Assembly: GCF_003946215.1 (NCBI RefSeq)
Contig: NZ_RHOW01000023.1
Location: 1-34,954, forward strand
Length of the DNA: 34,954 nt
Direction of reading: 5' to 3'
From: Lapidilactobacillus mulanensis
GTDB lineage: Bacteria; Bacillota; Bacilli; Lactobacillales; Lactobacillaceae
The position numbers and the translations under genes were made by a program. Below the pieces are notes generated by a model that ran no database searches, was not told the origin of the DNA, and worked only from the letters and a program-made list of their open reading frames with translations. Positions 15,951 to 24,098 of this stretch are shown piece by piece (positions within the stretch are counted from its first letter, which is position 1; each line of letters begins with the position of its first letter).

Positions 15951-16328
15951 ATGAAAACAAAAGAAGTTGCGACGAAATATCAGATTTCTGCGGATACACT
16001 CAGATATTGGGAGCGTGAAGGCGCGATTCCGCCGGTACGACGGGATGCCGCAGGTTATCGGGATTATGATGAGGAAGATCTTGATTGGGTCAGCTTTGCG
16101 AAATGTATGCGTGATGCTGGTGTCAGTGTTGAGTATTTGATCGAATATATTGAGTTATTCAAGCAGGGGAATACGACTTTGCAAGCACGCAAAGATTTGT
16201 TGCGTGAGCAAATGGACACCATCGCGAAACGGTTAGCCGAAATTCAGGAGACGTATGATAAAATTCAGAATAAAGTTGCCCATTATGAAACTCATGTCGA
16301 AAACTATCATGGTAAATTAAGCGTATGA
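15951..16328 (+). CDS. MerR-family transcriptional regulator
   Basis: A 125-residue activator: N-terminal MerR helix-turn-helix and wing (TKEVATKYQISADTLRYWEREG, IPPVRRDAAGYRDYDEEDL; key parts ADTLRYWEREG and GYRDYDEEDL) followed by a long dimerisation helix (about 75-120). There is no C-terminal ligand domain or metal-binding cysteine pattern, so it belongs to the small MerR type. AGGCAGG (15936-15942) lies 8 nt before ATG 15951. Its own promoter and that of the DUF3737 gene share the same 19-bp-spacer operator, so it probably activates both. Confidence 0.88.
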   Translation: MKTKEVATKYQISADTLRYWEREGAIPPVRRDAAGYRDYDEEDLDWVSFAKCMRDAGVSVEYLIEYIELFKQGNTTLQARKDLLREQMDTIAKRLAEIQETYDKIQNKVAHYETHVENYHGKLSV

Positions 16329-16348
16329 TCGTCTTAAAATCTTTGCAT

Positions 16349-16382
16349 AAACCTGACGCTGATTTTGGCGGTCGGGTTTTTG
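16349..16382 (+). terminator. Intrinsic terminator of the MerR gene
   Basis: AAACCTGAC (16349-16357) pairs with GTCGGGTTT (16371-16379) with one wobble, followed by T. Confidence 0.75.
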
Positions 16383-16493
16383 TTTGTTCTGGAGTGACTA
16401 AGATTTCATTTAGTTGCTAGTTGTATCGCATAATGGATGTTATAATAGACCAACTTATTTGTTTCGTTTGGCACTTTTTTCGGAGGAGAATTA

Positions 16494-17984
16494 ATGGCAC
16501 GACTTAATCAGCAACACAAAATAATCGACACGCTGGCGATCGGTACCTTGGCGGCAATGGGCGGCCTGTTGATCGGTAACGGTCAATCGGTTGCGGCCAG
16601 TACAGATGTGGTGGCGACGACAGTCACACAGTCAGCGGTTAGCACGCCGGTTGCGACTGACGAAAATGCAACAGCTAGTCAAGATAGCAACAACTCAACG
16701 ACTGGGGAGCTAGCGACTGGTTCTGAGTCAGCTACCGAAGTTAGTGAGCCGGGGGAAACTGACCACAGTTCTGCAGCAACGACTGCTGAAAATGGCGTAC
16801 CAGCGACCGAGCCAACCACCGCTGATCAAGATACACAAACATCGACTACGACGGATGAACCCGCTGAAACGAGTTCGACAACTTCAGACTCTGAGGTGGT
16901 GACAGCGCCAAGTTCAGCTGAGACGCCAACGTCACAAGCAACGACGACAGCGCAACAAGATACGGATAGCACGATCACCTTGCCCGCTGGTTTTGACTCG
17001 ACGCTATTTGCGGATGTTGATTCTGCCGATCAATTAGCGGCAGAGCACGATCATATTGCAACGGTGACCGCAGCCGGACTTCAAGATCCGACCAACGTTT
17101 ATCATGCAGCCACAGATGATGAGTCCGTTAAAATTACCAGTGCCACGCAAATCACACCGGAAATTAATCTGATCTTATCGGACTATACGGCTAATTTGTT
17201 GAACCAAGTCCGCGCACAATTGGATGCAGCACCACTAACGGTTTCTCGGGGAGCTGTTGATTTCGCTCAAGCGGTGTCAGCTGCTTATGAACAAGATCAG
17301 TGGCAGATCCGCCAGCACGGCGATCATGATGTGGCGGCGATTTCGGCAGCGGCTGCAGAATATGGCTTGAAAACAGGCAGTAATTATTACGAGAACATTT
17401 CTGCGGGCTATGTTGATTTTTCAAATCTGTCTACGTTAAAGCAGGGAATTTATGAAACAATTCTGGATATGCTATTTGCGGATGGAGATTTGAATTTTGG
17501 GCACACGCTTTCTCTGATCGGCTATGGTAGTAGCACGAGTTCCGCGGCCGAGTATGTTGGCGTGGCGGTCGATGCCATGGGGCAGATCCACATCTTACTA
17601 GTTCCGACGAATAAGATTGAAGTCGCCGATCGGTTCAGCACGCAATCAGTGACGATACCAACGACTGCGCAAATTTTAGCGAGCGATCCGCAACCGAATC
17701 CAGCAGTAACAGTGGGTCAACCCACGCAATCGGTCAGTTTGAAAAAGGACATCTCCACACCAGTTAGCCTAAATACAACCACCGATCAGAAGAGCCAAAC
17801 GGAAAAAGTTACCGTACAAAAATTGCGTGTTCATTCAGCAGCTCATCACGATTCAGCGAGTCAGACCGCAAGCACACTGCCACAAACAGATGAGGGCTCA
17901 AGTCAGCCATTATGGACGTCATTGTTGGGTACGATCCTAGTTTCAATGGCCGCCCTGTTTGGATTTAAGCGCCGGGAGAATTAA
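16494..17984 (+). CDS. SEC10/PgrA-domain LPXTG surface protein
   Basis: A 496-residue cell-wall protein. Residues 1-35 form a signal peptide; 36-160 are a Ser/Thr/Glu-rich stalk; about 205-375 match the SEC10/PgrA surface-exclusion domain, a CAP-like fold (LNQVRAQLDAAPLTVS, AAAAEYGLKTGSNYYEN, HTLSLIGYG). A second linker leads to the sortase signal LPQTD (462-466), a hydrophobic helix and the tail KRREN. Plasmid homologues reduce conjugative transfer, but chromosomal lactobacillus versions are common and no conjugation genes are near, so exclusion is not implied. GGAGG lies just before ATG 16494; a TATAAT stands at 16441-16446. Confidence 0.88.
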   Translation: MARLNQQHKIIDTLAIGTLAAMGGLLIGNGQSVAASTDVVATTVTQSAVSTPVATDENATASQDSNNSTTGELATGSESATEVSEPGETDHSSAATTAENGVPATEPTTADQDTQTSTTTDEPAETSSTTSDSEVVTAPSSAETPTSQATTTAQQDTDSTITLPAGFDSTLFADVDSADQLAAEHDHIATVTAAGLQDPTNVYHAATDDESVKITSATQITPEINLILSDYTANLLNQVRAQLDAAPLTVSRGAVDFAQAVSAAYEQDQWQIRQHGDHDVAAISAAAAEYGLKTGSNYYENISAGYVDFSNLSTLKQGIYETILDMLFADGDLNFGHTLSLIGYGSSTSSAAEYVGVAVDAMGQIHILLVPTNKIEVADRFSTQSVTIPTTAQILASDPQPNPAVTVGQPTQSVSLKKDISTPVSLNTTTDQKSQTEKVTVQKLRVHSAAHHDSASQTASTLPQTDEGSSQPLWTSLLGTILVSMAALFGFKRREN

Positions 17985-17994
17985 AACAGTTGTA

Positions 17995-18041
17995 AAAACC
18001 CTCAGCTATTGGATTGTTGTCCAAATAACTGAGGGTTCTTT
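17995..18041. terminator. Bidirectional terminator
   Basis: AACCCTCAG (17997-18005) pairs with CTGAGGGTT (18029-18037), with an inner TATT/AATA and GGA/TCC pairing. The better T-tract (GGTTTTTAC) is on the minus strand, serving the GtrA gene; rightward it ends the surface-protein transcript. Confidence 0.8.
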
Positions 18042-18049
18042 GTATGATT

Positions 18050-18484
18050 TCACTTTTCACGGCTTTTAAATATGAAAATTTTGCTGAAAAAGTAATTTGC
18101 GATCACGATGATGACCTGCGTGATTAATTTGGCGAGCAGCGTGTTTGCGGACATGAGATCGATCAAGATATACATCGAACCCATATCCATCCCGTAAGAA
18201 ATCAGTCGAGCGAAGACGAATTTGGCAAATTCCCAGCTGAGTGCACCGAATGTTTCGGTTTTGGAATGGAAGACCCACAACTTGTTAGTCACAAACGCGA
18301 ATAAAACGGATAGGATCCACGCAATTGTGTTGGCAATTTGCCAATTGAATGAAAGTAAGTTGTGGCAGATGGCAAAGGCGACGATGTTAACGACGGTTGT
18401 CCAACCGCCATAGAATAGATACATGAAGATCGACCACCAGCCATGTTTTTCCAGGTAGGCACGGAATTTTTGATATAATTTCAC
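18050..18484 (-). CDS. GtrA-family membrane protein
   Basis: A 144-residue protein with four predicted membrane helices (around FMYLFYGGWTTVVNIVAFAI, IANTIAWILSVLFAFVTNKLWVF, a third at ISYGMDMGSMYILI, and a fourth at LITQVIIVIANYFFSKIFIF; each shortened here to its core). GtrA-like proteins are thought to move lipid-linked sugars across the membrane for wall or teichoic-acid glycosylation. The start is GTG 18484, with GGAGA (complement of 18491-18495) six bases upstream; the longer open frame begins inside the spacer. No glycosyltransferase partner is adjacent. Confidence 0.85.
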   Translation of the reverse strand: MKLYQKFRAYLEKHGWWSIFMYLFYGGWTTVVNIVAFAICHNLLSFNWQIANTIAWILSVLFAFVTNKLWVFHSKTETFGALSWEFAKFVFARLISYGMDMGSMYILIDLMSANTLLAKLITQVIIVIANYFFSKIFIFKSREK

Positions 18485-18580
18485 GAGTTTTCTCCATGAG
18501 TAAATTTCAGCGGTATTGCTGAGTTCAACGATTCTCAATATACGCCAAAATTCGTTTCGCTGTCAAATCTCGTTGTGGAC

Positions 18581-18611
18581 TTGGCTTGGAGTCGACTCTA
18601 AGGTTTATACT
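18581..18611 (+). promoter_or_regulatory. MerR-type promoter of the DUF3737 gene
   Basis: TTGGCT (18581-18586), 19-bp spacer, TATACT (18606-18611), with CTTGGAGTCGACTCTAAGG spanning the spacer. The core GTCGACTC-AAGGTTTATA layout repeats that at 15841-15871. The strong palindromic centre GAGTCGACTC supports regulation by the MerR protein at 15951. Confidence 0.82.
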
Positions 18612-18645
18612 GGATTCGTATCAGAAACTTGGAGGATCATTTATA

Positions 18646-19512
18646 TTGAAAAATTATCAAGCAACAACTTTTAGTGGTGAACGCGCATTGTTTGCTGAAA
18701 AAAACGCCCACATCGAAAATTCGGTTTTTTTAGAAGGTGAGTCACCTTTAAAAGAGAGTCGCCATATTCAATTGCAAGGGAGCACTTTTACCTGGAAATA
18801 TCCACTGTGGTATAGTCAGCATGTGCAAGTGCAAGATACGATTTTCGAGACGATGGCGCGTTCTGGCATTTGGTATACCAAGGATATTCAAATTAAAAAT
18901 AGCACATTTCAAGCTCCGAAAAATTTCCGCCGCTCCAGTGATATTGTGCTCGATCAGGTTCATTTTTCCGACGCCGAGGAAACTTTATGGACTTGCGAAA
19001 ATATTAAGCTGACCAATGTCCAAGTCAATGGCGATTAGTTTGGCAAAGATAGCAAGCATATCTATATTGATCATCTTGATCTCGTCGGAAATTACGCATT
19101 TGATGGTGCCGAAGATGTCGAGGTCCATAATTCGCGGCTGATCACCAAAGATGCTTTCTGGAATTGCCAGCATGTGACCATCTATGATTCTGTTATCAGT
19201 GGTGAATATTTGGCTTGGAATACAAAAGATATCACCTTGATCAACTGTCGTATCACGAGCAATCAGGGTTTATGTTACATCGACAATTTGACTATGAAAA
19301 ATTGTCAGCTGATCAATTCTGAATTGACGTTCGAATATTGCTCGCAGGTCGATGCACAAATCAGTTCTGATATTGTCAGTGTTAAAAATCCAATCAGTGG
19401 GCACATACAAGCTGATTCGATCGGTGAATTGATTCTGGATCCAGATTGCATCGATCCAGCCAAAACCGTGATCGAAACGAAACAGCCTGCATTGAAGGCA
19501 CACGCAAGTTAG
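18646..19512 (+). pseudogene. DUF3737 family gene interrupted by an in-frame amber codon
   Basis: The full frame of 288 codons reads as a DUF3737 protein, a right-handed beta-helix-like fold with repeated short strands (NSVFLEG, IQLQGSTFTW, ITLINCRI). TAG at 19036-19038 interrupts it after VQVNGD; the same frame then continues without any shift through FGKDSKHIYIDH to a natural end at 19512. Family members as I remember them carry tyrosine here (GDYFG), so one base change would explain it. Start TTG 18646 follows GGAGG (18631-18635); the upstream TTG lies in the promoter. The break could be a true mutation, a sequencing error or a read-through site; the first is simplest. Confidence 0.85.
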
Positions 19513-19605
19513 TGCAAAGGCCACTGTAAATTAAATTTCATCAGCTTCGTTTTCCACCAAGGCCAAAATTTATTTAAGCACACCTATAACGAAAGAAGAA
19601 AAAAT

Positions 19606-20781
19606 ATGTACGATTTCAAAACAGTTATCGATCGTCGCCACACGAATTCTTTGAAATGGGATGTTGGCGCTGATGAATTGCCCATGTGGGTGGCAGATAT
19701 GGATTTTCAAACTGCACCGGAGATTATTGAAGCGCTGCAGAAGAAGGCGACTTTTGGGATCTTCGGTTATGAAGAACCCGACGAGGCCTATTTTGAGTCG
19801 GTTGCCAATTGGTATCAGCAGCAACATGGTTTTCGTCCCGAACCAGATTGGATGATTTTCAGTAACGGCGTCGTTCCCGCTATTTCGTCGATCATCCGTC
19901 GACTGACGAATGCCGGCGACAATATTGTCGTGCAGGCGCCAGTTTACGACATCTTTTATCACTCGATCGAAAATAATGGCCGCCATACATTGAGCAACGA
20001 TTTAGTTTACGATGAGAAAGCATTGACCTACCAAATCGATTTTGCCGATTTAGAAGTCAAGTTGGCCGAACCGTTGACGTCACTCATGATTCTTTGCAAT
20101 CCTCATAATCCGATCGGCCATGTTTGGTCTCGGGAGGATTTGGTGAGAGTTGCACAACTATGTTTGAACAACCATGTTATTTTGCTTAGCGACGAAATTC
20201 ATGGCGATTTAACCGCAGCGGGTCATGACTATACCCCGATTTTCTCACTGCCTGCCGCATTGCGTGCCAACACGATCGCGTGCGTTTCACCCAGCAAGAC
20301 GTTTAATGTGGCCGCATTGCACACCTCGACTGTGATCGTTCCTGATGAAAACCTGCGCAATAGTGTCAGCCGAGGTTTAAATAATGATGAAATTGCGGAA
20401 CCAAATTCGTTCGCGTTGGTGGCCGCCAAAGCAGCTTATAATCAAGGTGCACCTTGGCTGGCTGCATTGAAACAACAATTAGCGCGTAATCGTAAAATTG
20501 TCGCGGAATTTTTAGCAACGGAATTACCGGAGCTTAAATTGGTTCCGGCCGAGGCAACGTACTTGTTGTGGTTAGAATGCACCGATTTCTGCCAAGATTC
20601 GGCTAAGTTAGCAGAATATATCCGTTGGGAAACAGGACTCTATCTTTCTGAAGAGGCTGTTTACCGCGGTAACGGCGCCGATTTCTTGCGCTTGAACATT
20701 GCTTGTCCTGAACGTGAATTGCAGGACGGATTACACCGATTACAACGTGCCATTCATCAATACGAAAAAGAATCTGTCTGA
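19606..20781 (+). CDS. PatB/MalY-type PLP-dependent C-S lyase (cystathionine beta-lyase)
   Basis: A 391-residue fold-type I aminotransferase-like enzyme. The MalY/PatB signature is seen early (LPMWVADMDF, residues 25-34); the PLP pocket has NPHNPIG (165-171), SDEIHGDL (195-202) and the Schiff-base lysine K231 in SPSKTFNVA. PatB enzymes split cystathionine or cysteine conjugates to a thiol, ammonia and pyruvate, and in lactobacilli make volatile sulfur compounds. ATG 19606 has a purine-rich GAAAGAAG upstream. The gene is single, with a strong terminator; no methionine-pathway gene is adjacent. Confidence 0.9.
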   Translation: MYDFKTVIDRRHTNSLKWDVGADELPMWVADMDFQTAPEIIEALQKKATFGIFGYEEPDEAYFESVANWYQQQHGFRPEPDWMIFSNGVVPAISSIIRRLTNAGDNIVVQAPVYDIFYHSIENNGRHTLSNDLVYDEKALTYQIDFADLEVKLAEPLTSLMILCNPHNPIGHVWSREDLVRVAQLCLNNHVILLSDEIHGDLTAAGHDYTPIFSLPAALRANTIACVSPSKTFNVAALHTSTVIVPDENLRNSVSRGLNNDEIAEPNSFALVAAKAAYNQGAPWLAALKQQLARNRKIVAEFLATELPELKLVPAEATYLLWLECTDFCQDSAKLAEYIRWETGLYLSEEAVYRGNGADFLRLNIACPERELQDGLHRLQRAIHQYEKESV

Positions 20782-20793
20782 TTTTGAGTCATT

Positions 20794-20827
20794 AATAACA
20801 CGATTTTTCAAGGGTCGTGTTATTTTT
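20794..20827 (+). terminator. Intrinsic terminator of the C-S lyase gene
   Basis: AATAACACGA (20794-20803) pairs perfectly with TCGTGTTATT (20815-20824) and a T-run follows. Confidence 0.9.
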
Positions 20828-20907
20828 ATGCTAAGAATGCTTGCAGAGTGTTATTCTGCTGGCGGGAATCTGCTAAGATAATTTTTGAAGTGCACAGGGA
20901 GATCCTT

Positions 20908-21822
20908 ATGAAGAAAAAATGGTTCTATTTCAGCATCATCCTCTTATTCATGGCTGGACTAACTGGCTGTGGCATGTTGAGTCAGCGCGCGAGTTCAACC
21001 AACACCGCTAGCTCAAAAACTGCGGCTCAAACTAGTCGCAAGGCTGAAACGCCTTATCTGCAATCGACGACGCCGACTTTTTATGTGCACGGGTTTCATG
21101 GTAGCGCGAGATCAACGAACACTTTGATCAGTTACGCCGAAAAGCAAACCGGCGCGCAGAAGGTGTTGGTGGCGACGGTCGCTAGTAACGGTCAGCTGAC
21201 TTTCAGTGGTGAGTGGTCTAAAAATATCATGAATCCAATCATTCAAGTCGTTTTCAGTAATAACGTTGCAGTCTACGATTCACAATCGGCTTGGCTGCAG
21301 GCGGTTATTAGCGAACTGGCGACAAAATATGGATTCACTCAATATAACGTGGTGGCGCACTCTGCAGGCAATGTAGCGACAGTCAATATGTTAATGACGG
21401 CGGATAAACCGGCGAACTTTCCGAAAATCGCTAAATTTGTCTCGATCGCCGGTTGTTATGATGGCGTTATAACGGTGGATGATGTGGTTAACCAGAATTA
21501 CTTCACCAGTAGTGGCGCGCCGGCCTACGAACATGCAGCTTATGTTTTACTCGATGGCAAGCGGCAGAATTTTCCCAACGGGGTGCATATTCTAAATATG
21601 ATCGGTGATCTAAACGACGGATCACATTCCGATGGGCTCGTCAGCAATGTTTCGGCGCGTTCATTGAAATATTTAATTCGTGGTCACCAAGCTGACTATA
21701 CGGAAAAAGTTTTCTCCGGCAGCAATGCACAACATAGCGAGCTGCACGAAAATAGTCAGGTCGCCACTGCGGTCGATCAATATTTATGGGGTAATCCCAA
21801 CTATCAACAAGCAAAAAAGTAA
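20908..21822 (+). CDS. DUF915 alpha/beta-hydrolase lipoprotein
   Basis: A 304-residue secreted hydrolase. The signal peptide ends in a lipobox LTGC (cysteine near residue 20), so it should be lipid-anchored outside the membrane; a Ser/Thr-rich linker follows. The hydrolase domain has an oxyanion region HGFHGS, nucleophile elbow VVAHSAGN, an acid in DGLVS or nearby, and a late histidine in NAQHSELHEN. Members of DUF915 act as lipases or esterases; the substrate here is unknown. ATG 20908 has AGGGAG seven bases upstream. The acetyltransferase follows 14 nt after the stop, probably in the same transcript. Confidence 0.87.
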   Translation: MKKKWFYFSIILLFMAGLTGCGMLSQRASSTNTASSKTAAQTSRKAETPYLQSTTPTFYVHGFHGSARSTNTLISYAEKQTGAQKVLVATVASNGQLTFSGEWSKNIMNPIIQVVFSNNVAVYDSQSAWLQAVISELATKYGFTQYNVVAHSAGNVATVNMLMTADKPANFPKIAKFVSIAGCYDGVITVDDVVNQNYFTSSGAPAYEHAAYVLLDGKRQNFPNGVHILNMIGDLNDGSHSDGLVSNVSARSLKYLIRGHQADYTEKVFSGSNAQHSELHENSQVATAVDQYLWGNPNYQQAKK

Positions 21823-21836
21823 CCGATGGAGGAATC

Positions 21837-22421
21837 ATGGATTATTTAGCAAGAACGAAATCTAAACAGGCGTTCAATTCGAATTATTTTGATCTGCCGA
21901 GTCAATTACAAGAACCCGCTCAGCAGTTATGTTGGCAATTAAATCAGACTGATCCGAGCGATGCGAAAACGCGGCAAGCATTAGTTAAGCAATTATTTGG
22001 AACGGCAACTGATCTTACCGGAGTCGGCCCCAATTTTCATTGTGACTATGGCTTTAATATTCATGCACATGGTTTTGCGGCGATTAATTATAATTGTAGT
22101 TTTCTAGACACGTCACCGATCGAAATTGGCAATGGTGCTTTTATTGCGCCTAATGTTTGCTTAGCTTGTTCGGGTCACTCATTGATCGGCGAGGAGCGTC
22201 GGAATGGCTGGGGAACTTCTGCGCCGATCACGCTTGAAGATGACGTTTGGCTAGGTGCTAATGTCGTGGTTCTTGGGGGTGTCACAATTGGTGCGGGCAG
22301 TGTGATCGGAGCTGGCAGCGTCGTGACTAAAGATATTCCCGCCGGTGTGATCGCGGTCGGCAGCCCGGCGAAGGTTCTGCGGCCGATCACCGACGCGGAT
22401 CGCATCAGTTTTCCGCGCTGA
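21837..22421 (+). CDS. Maltose/galactoside O-acetyltransferase family protein
   Basis: A 194-residue left-handed beta-helix acetyltransferase of the LacA/Maa group. The helical hexapeptide repeats are clear (PIEIGNGAFIAPNV, LGANVVVLGG, VTIGAGSVIGAGSVVTKDI) and the catalytic histidine is in CSGHSL. It transfers acetyl from CoA to a sugar. GGAGG is placed 4-9 nt before ATG 21837. Co-transcription with the DUF915 lipoprotein could reflect cell-surface polymer O-acetylation and de-esterification, but that is only inference from proximity. Confidence 0.88.
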   Translation: MDYLARTKSKQAFNSNYFDLPSQLQEPAQQLCWQLNQTDPSDAKTRQALVKQLFGTATDLTGVGPNFHCDYGFNIHAHGFAAINYNCSFLDTSPIEIGNGAFIAPNVCLACSGHSLIGEERRNGWGTSAPITLEDDVWLGANVVVLGGVTIGAGSVIGAGSVVTKDIPAGVIAVGSPAKVLRPITDADRISFPR

Positions 22422-22480
22422 TCTCGTGTGAAGCGTATTTGTTTGCGAAACAAGCCGTTTTCAGTAATTAAAATTAAATA

Positions 22481-22510
22481 CTGACAAATTTTCAGAAATA
22501 ATGATATACT
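22481..22510 (+). promoter_or_regulatory. Promoter of the MFS efflux gene
   Basis: CTGACA (22481-22486), 18-bp spacer, TATACT (22505-22510). Perfect inverted arms TCAGTA and TACTGA (about 22471-22484) overlap the -35 and could bind a regulator. Confidence 0.6.
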
Positions 22511-22534
22511 AAATGTATTTTGTTTCAGCAAATC

Positions 22535-22590
22535 AACCGTAAATTCCAGAAAGTCTAACTTTCGTGTAGGGGATCTACGGTTTTATTTTG
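22535..22590 (+). terminator. Terminator-like hairpin in the leader of the MFS gene
   Basis: AACCGTA (22535-22541) pairs with TACGGTT (22576-22582); the stem continues through ATTCC/GGGAT, and a small GAAAGT-cta-ACTTTC hairpin sits inside. TTTTATTTTG follows at once. It lies between promoter and ribosome site, so it may attenuate the efflux gene. Confidence 0.6.
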
Positions 22591-22614
22591 TCTAAAATTT
22601 TGGAGGTTTTTATT

Positions 22615-24027
22615 TTGATAGAACAAAAAGTTTCGCGACAGACAATATTAAGTGTATTGGCTGCCGGCCTATTAAGTTTCATGGGTATTCTGGTGGAAAC
22701 GTCGCTCAACGTGACTTATGCCACGCTAACCGTTGAATTAAACGTCAAGCTGGCGACGATTCAGTGGTTAACGACGGGTTATTTGTTAGTCGTGACCATG
22801 ATGATGATCGCGTCCGCACATCTGATCAAGAAATACCCGGTCAAAAATTTATTTATTTTTGCGATCAGTTGTTTCATGATCGGCACGTTAATTTTGGCCG
22901 TTTCGAATAGTTTTGCAGTTATGATGCTGGGCCGGATCATCCAAGGTCTTTCTACTGGGTTGTCGGTTCCCCTGATGTTTCATTTGATCCTATCCAGCAT
23001 TCCTCGTCAGCATTTAGCAACTTATACCGGCATGGCGGCGATGATTATTGCCCTAGCACCAGCGCTTGGCCCCACATATGGTGGGTTATTAGTCTCATTG
23101 TGGTCTTGGCGGATGATTTTTTGGTTGCTGATCCCATTTATCGTCTTGGTTTTCGTTTTGGGAATTCGGACGTTAACCTTGCAACCCGCCTTTCCACATG
23201 ATCAATTCGACACGATCGGATTTATTATTTTATCGGCAGTTTTATTCTTACTCGATTTTGCGTTCAGTCAAGCTGCTAAAAGTGGGTTCATGAGCCTTAA
23301 CTTCTGGGGACTGATCATTATCGCCATCATTTTGGCCGTGATCTTTTATCAATATGATCGCCGTAGCCAACGTCATTTGCTCGACTTCTCGATTTTTAAA
23401 AATAAAATTGTCAGTTGGCATTTGCTGGGGTATTTCTTATTACAATTCATTAATATTGGCTTGTCTTTCGTGATCCCGCAAGTTGCGCAATTCGTGCTTG
23501 GACAAAGTGCCTCGGCTGCAGGGATGATGTTACTGCCAGGTGCCTTATTAGGAGCAGTGGTTGCACCATTGGCGGGCCGCTTGATGGATCAACTTGGCAA
23601 CCCACTACCGATTTTGATCGGTCATTTTATTTTAGTGTTGGGGACGTTGACTTTTGTGTTATTCACACATAATTTAACCGTCGCTTCGATCGTGATTGCC
23701 TATATGGTCTTGCGTTTGGGCTTCAATTTGGCTTTTGGTAATACGATTACCGATGCCAGTCTACAGGTTGATAGTAAGCAGAAGGCTGATATCAACGCCG
23801 CGTTTAATATGTCACAACAATATGCGGGCTCGTTTGGGACGGGTGTCTTAGCGGCAATTATCGGCGTGTCTCAGTTACGTCCCGGTAAAGTCGCAACCAC
23901 CACGGCTCAAGGTGCGCGGATCGATTATTGGCTGTTACTGATTCTAGCTGTCATCGCGTTAATCGGCGGTTGGTTTAGTTATCGCGAAGAAATGAAGAAA
24001 CGTCGCGCAATCAACGACGCGAAATAA
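22615..24027 (+). CDS. MFS multidrug efflux protein, DHA2 (14-helix) family
   Basis: A 470-residue integral membrane protein with about 14 hydrophobic helices. The DHA2 signatures are visible: NVTYATLTVEL at helix 1, IQWLTTGYLL, LGRIIQGLSTGLSVPL (motif B), the motif C-like ALAPALGPTYGGLLV, and a late MLLPGALLGAVVAPLAGRLMD. It should export hydrophobic or cationic compounds using proton-motive force. The start is TTG 22615 with GGAGG 8 nt upstream (22602-22606); the earlier TTG at 22588 lies before that site. The transcript leader contains a terminator-like hairpin. A convergent terminator separates it from the EamA gene. Confidence 0.88.
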   Translation: MIEQKVSRQTILSVLAAGLLSFMGILVETSLNVTYATLTVELNVKLATIQWLTTGYLLVVTMMMIASAHLIKKYPVKNLFIFAISCFMIGTLILAVSNSFAVMMLGRIIQGLSTGLSVPLMFHLILSSIPRQHLATYTGMAAMIIALAPALGPTYGGLLVSLWSWRMIFWLLIPFIVLVFVLGIRTLTLQPAFPHDQFDTIGFIILSAVLFLLDFAFSQAAKSGFMSLNFWGLIIIAIILAVIFYQYDRRSQRHLLDFSIFKNKIVSWHLLGYFLLQFINIGLSFVIPQVAQFVLGQSASAAGMMLLPGALLGAVVAPLAGRLMDQLGNPLPILIGHFILVLGTLTFVLFTHNLTVASIVIAYMVLRLGFNLAFGNTITDASLQVDSKQKADINAAFNMSQQYAGSFGTGVLAAIIGVSQLRPGKVATTTAQGARIDYWLLLILAVIALIGGWFSYREEMKKRRAINDAK

Positions 24028-24033
24028 GACTTT

Positions 24034-24083
24034 AAAAAAAGCAGCAAGTGCTCGCAAATTTAGCGAGTACTTGCTGCTTTTTT
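24034..24083. terminator. Bidirectional terminator between convergent genes
   Basis: GCAGCAAGT-GCTCGC and GCGAG-TACTTGCTGC form a 14-pair stem around AAATTTA, with A7 on the left and T6 on the right, so it works for both the MFS and EamA genes. Confidence 0.92.
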
Positions 24084-24098
24084 CAGTGATGAAATGAA

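Noticed and set aside
16494-17984. Evidence of a conjugative plasmid from the SEC10/PgrA domain
   Set aside because: The domain is common on lactobacillus chromosomes and no transfer or replication genes are present.
19036-19038. Pyrrolysine or programmed read-through at the amber codon
   Set aside because: Lactobacilli are not known to use pyrrolysine and no stimulatory structure is evident; a one-base nonsense change is simpler.
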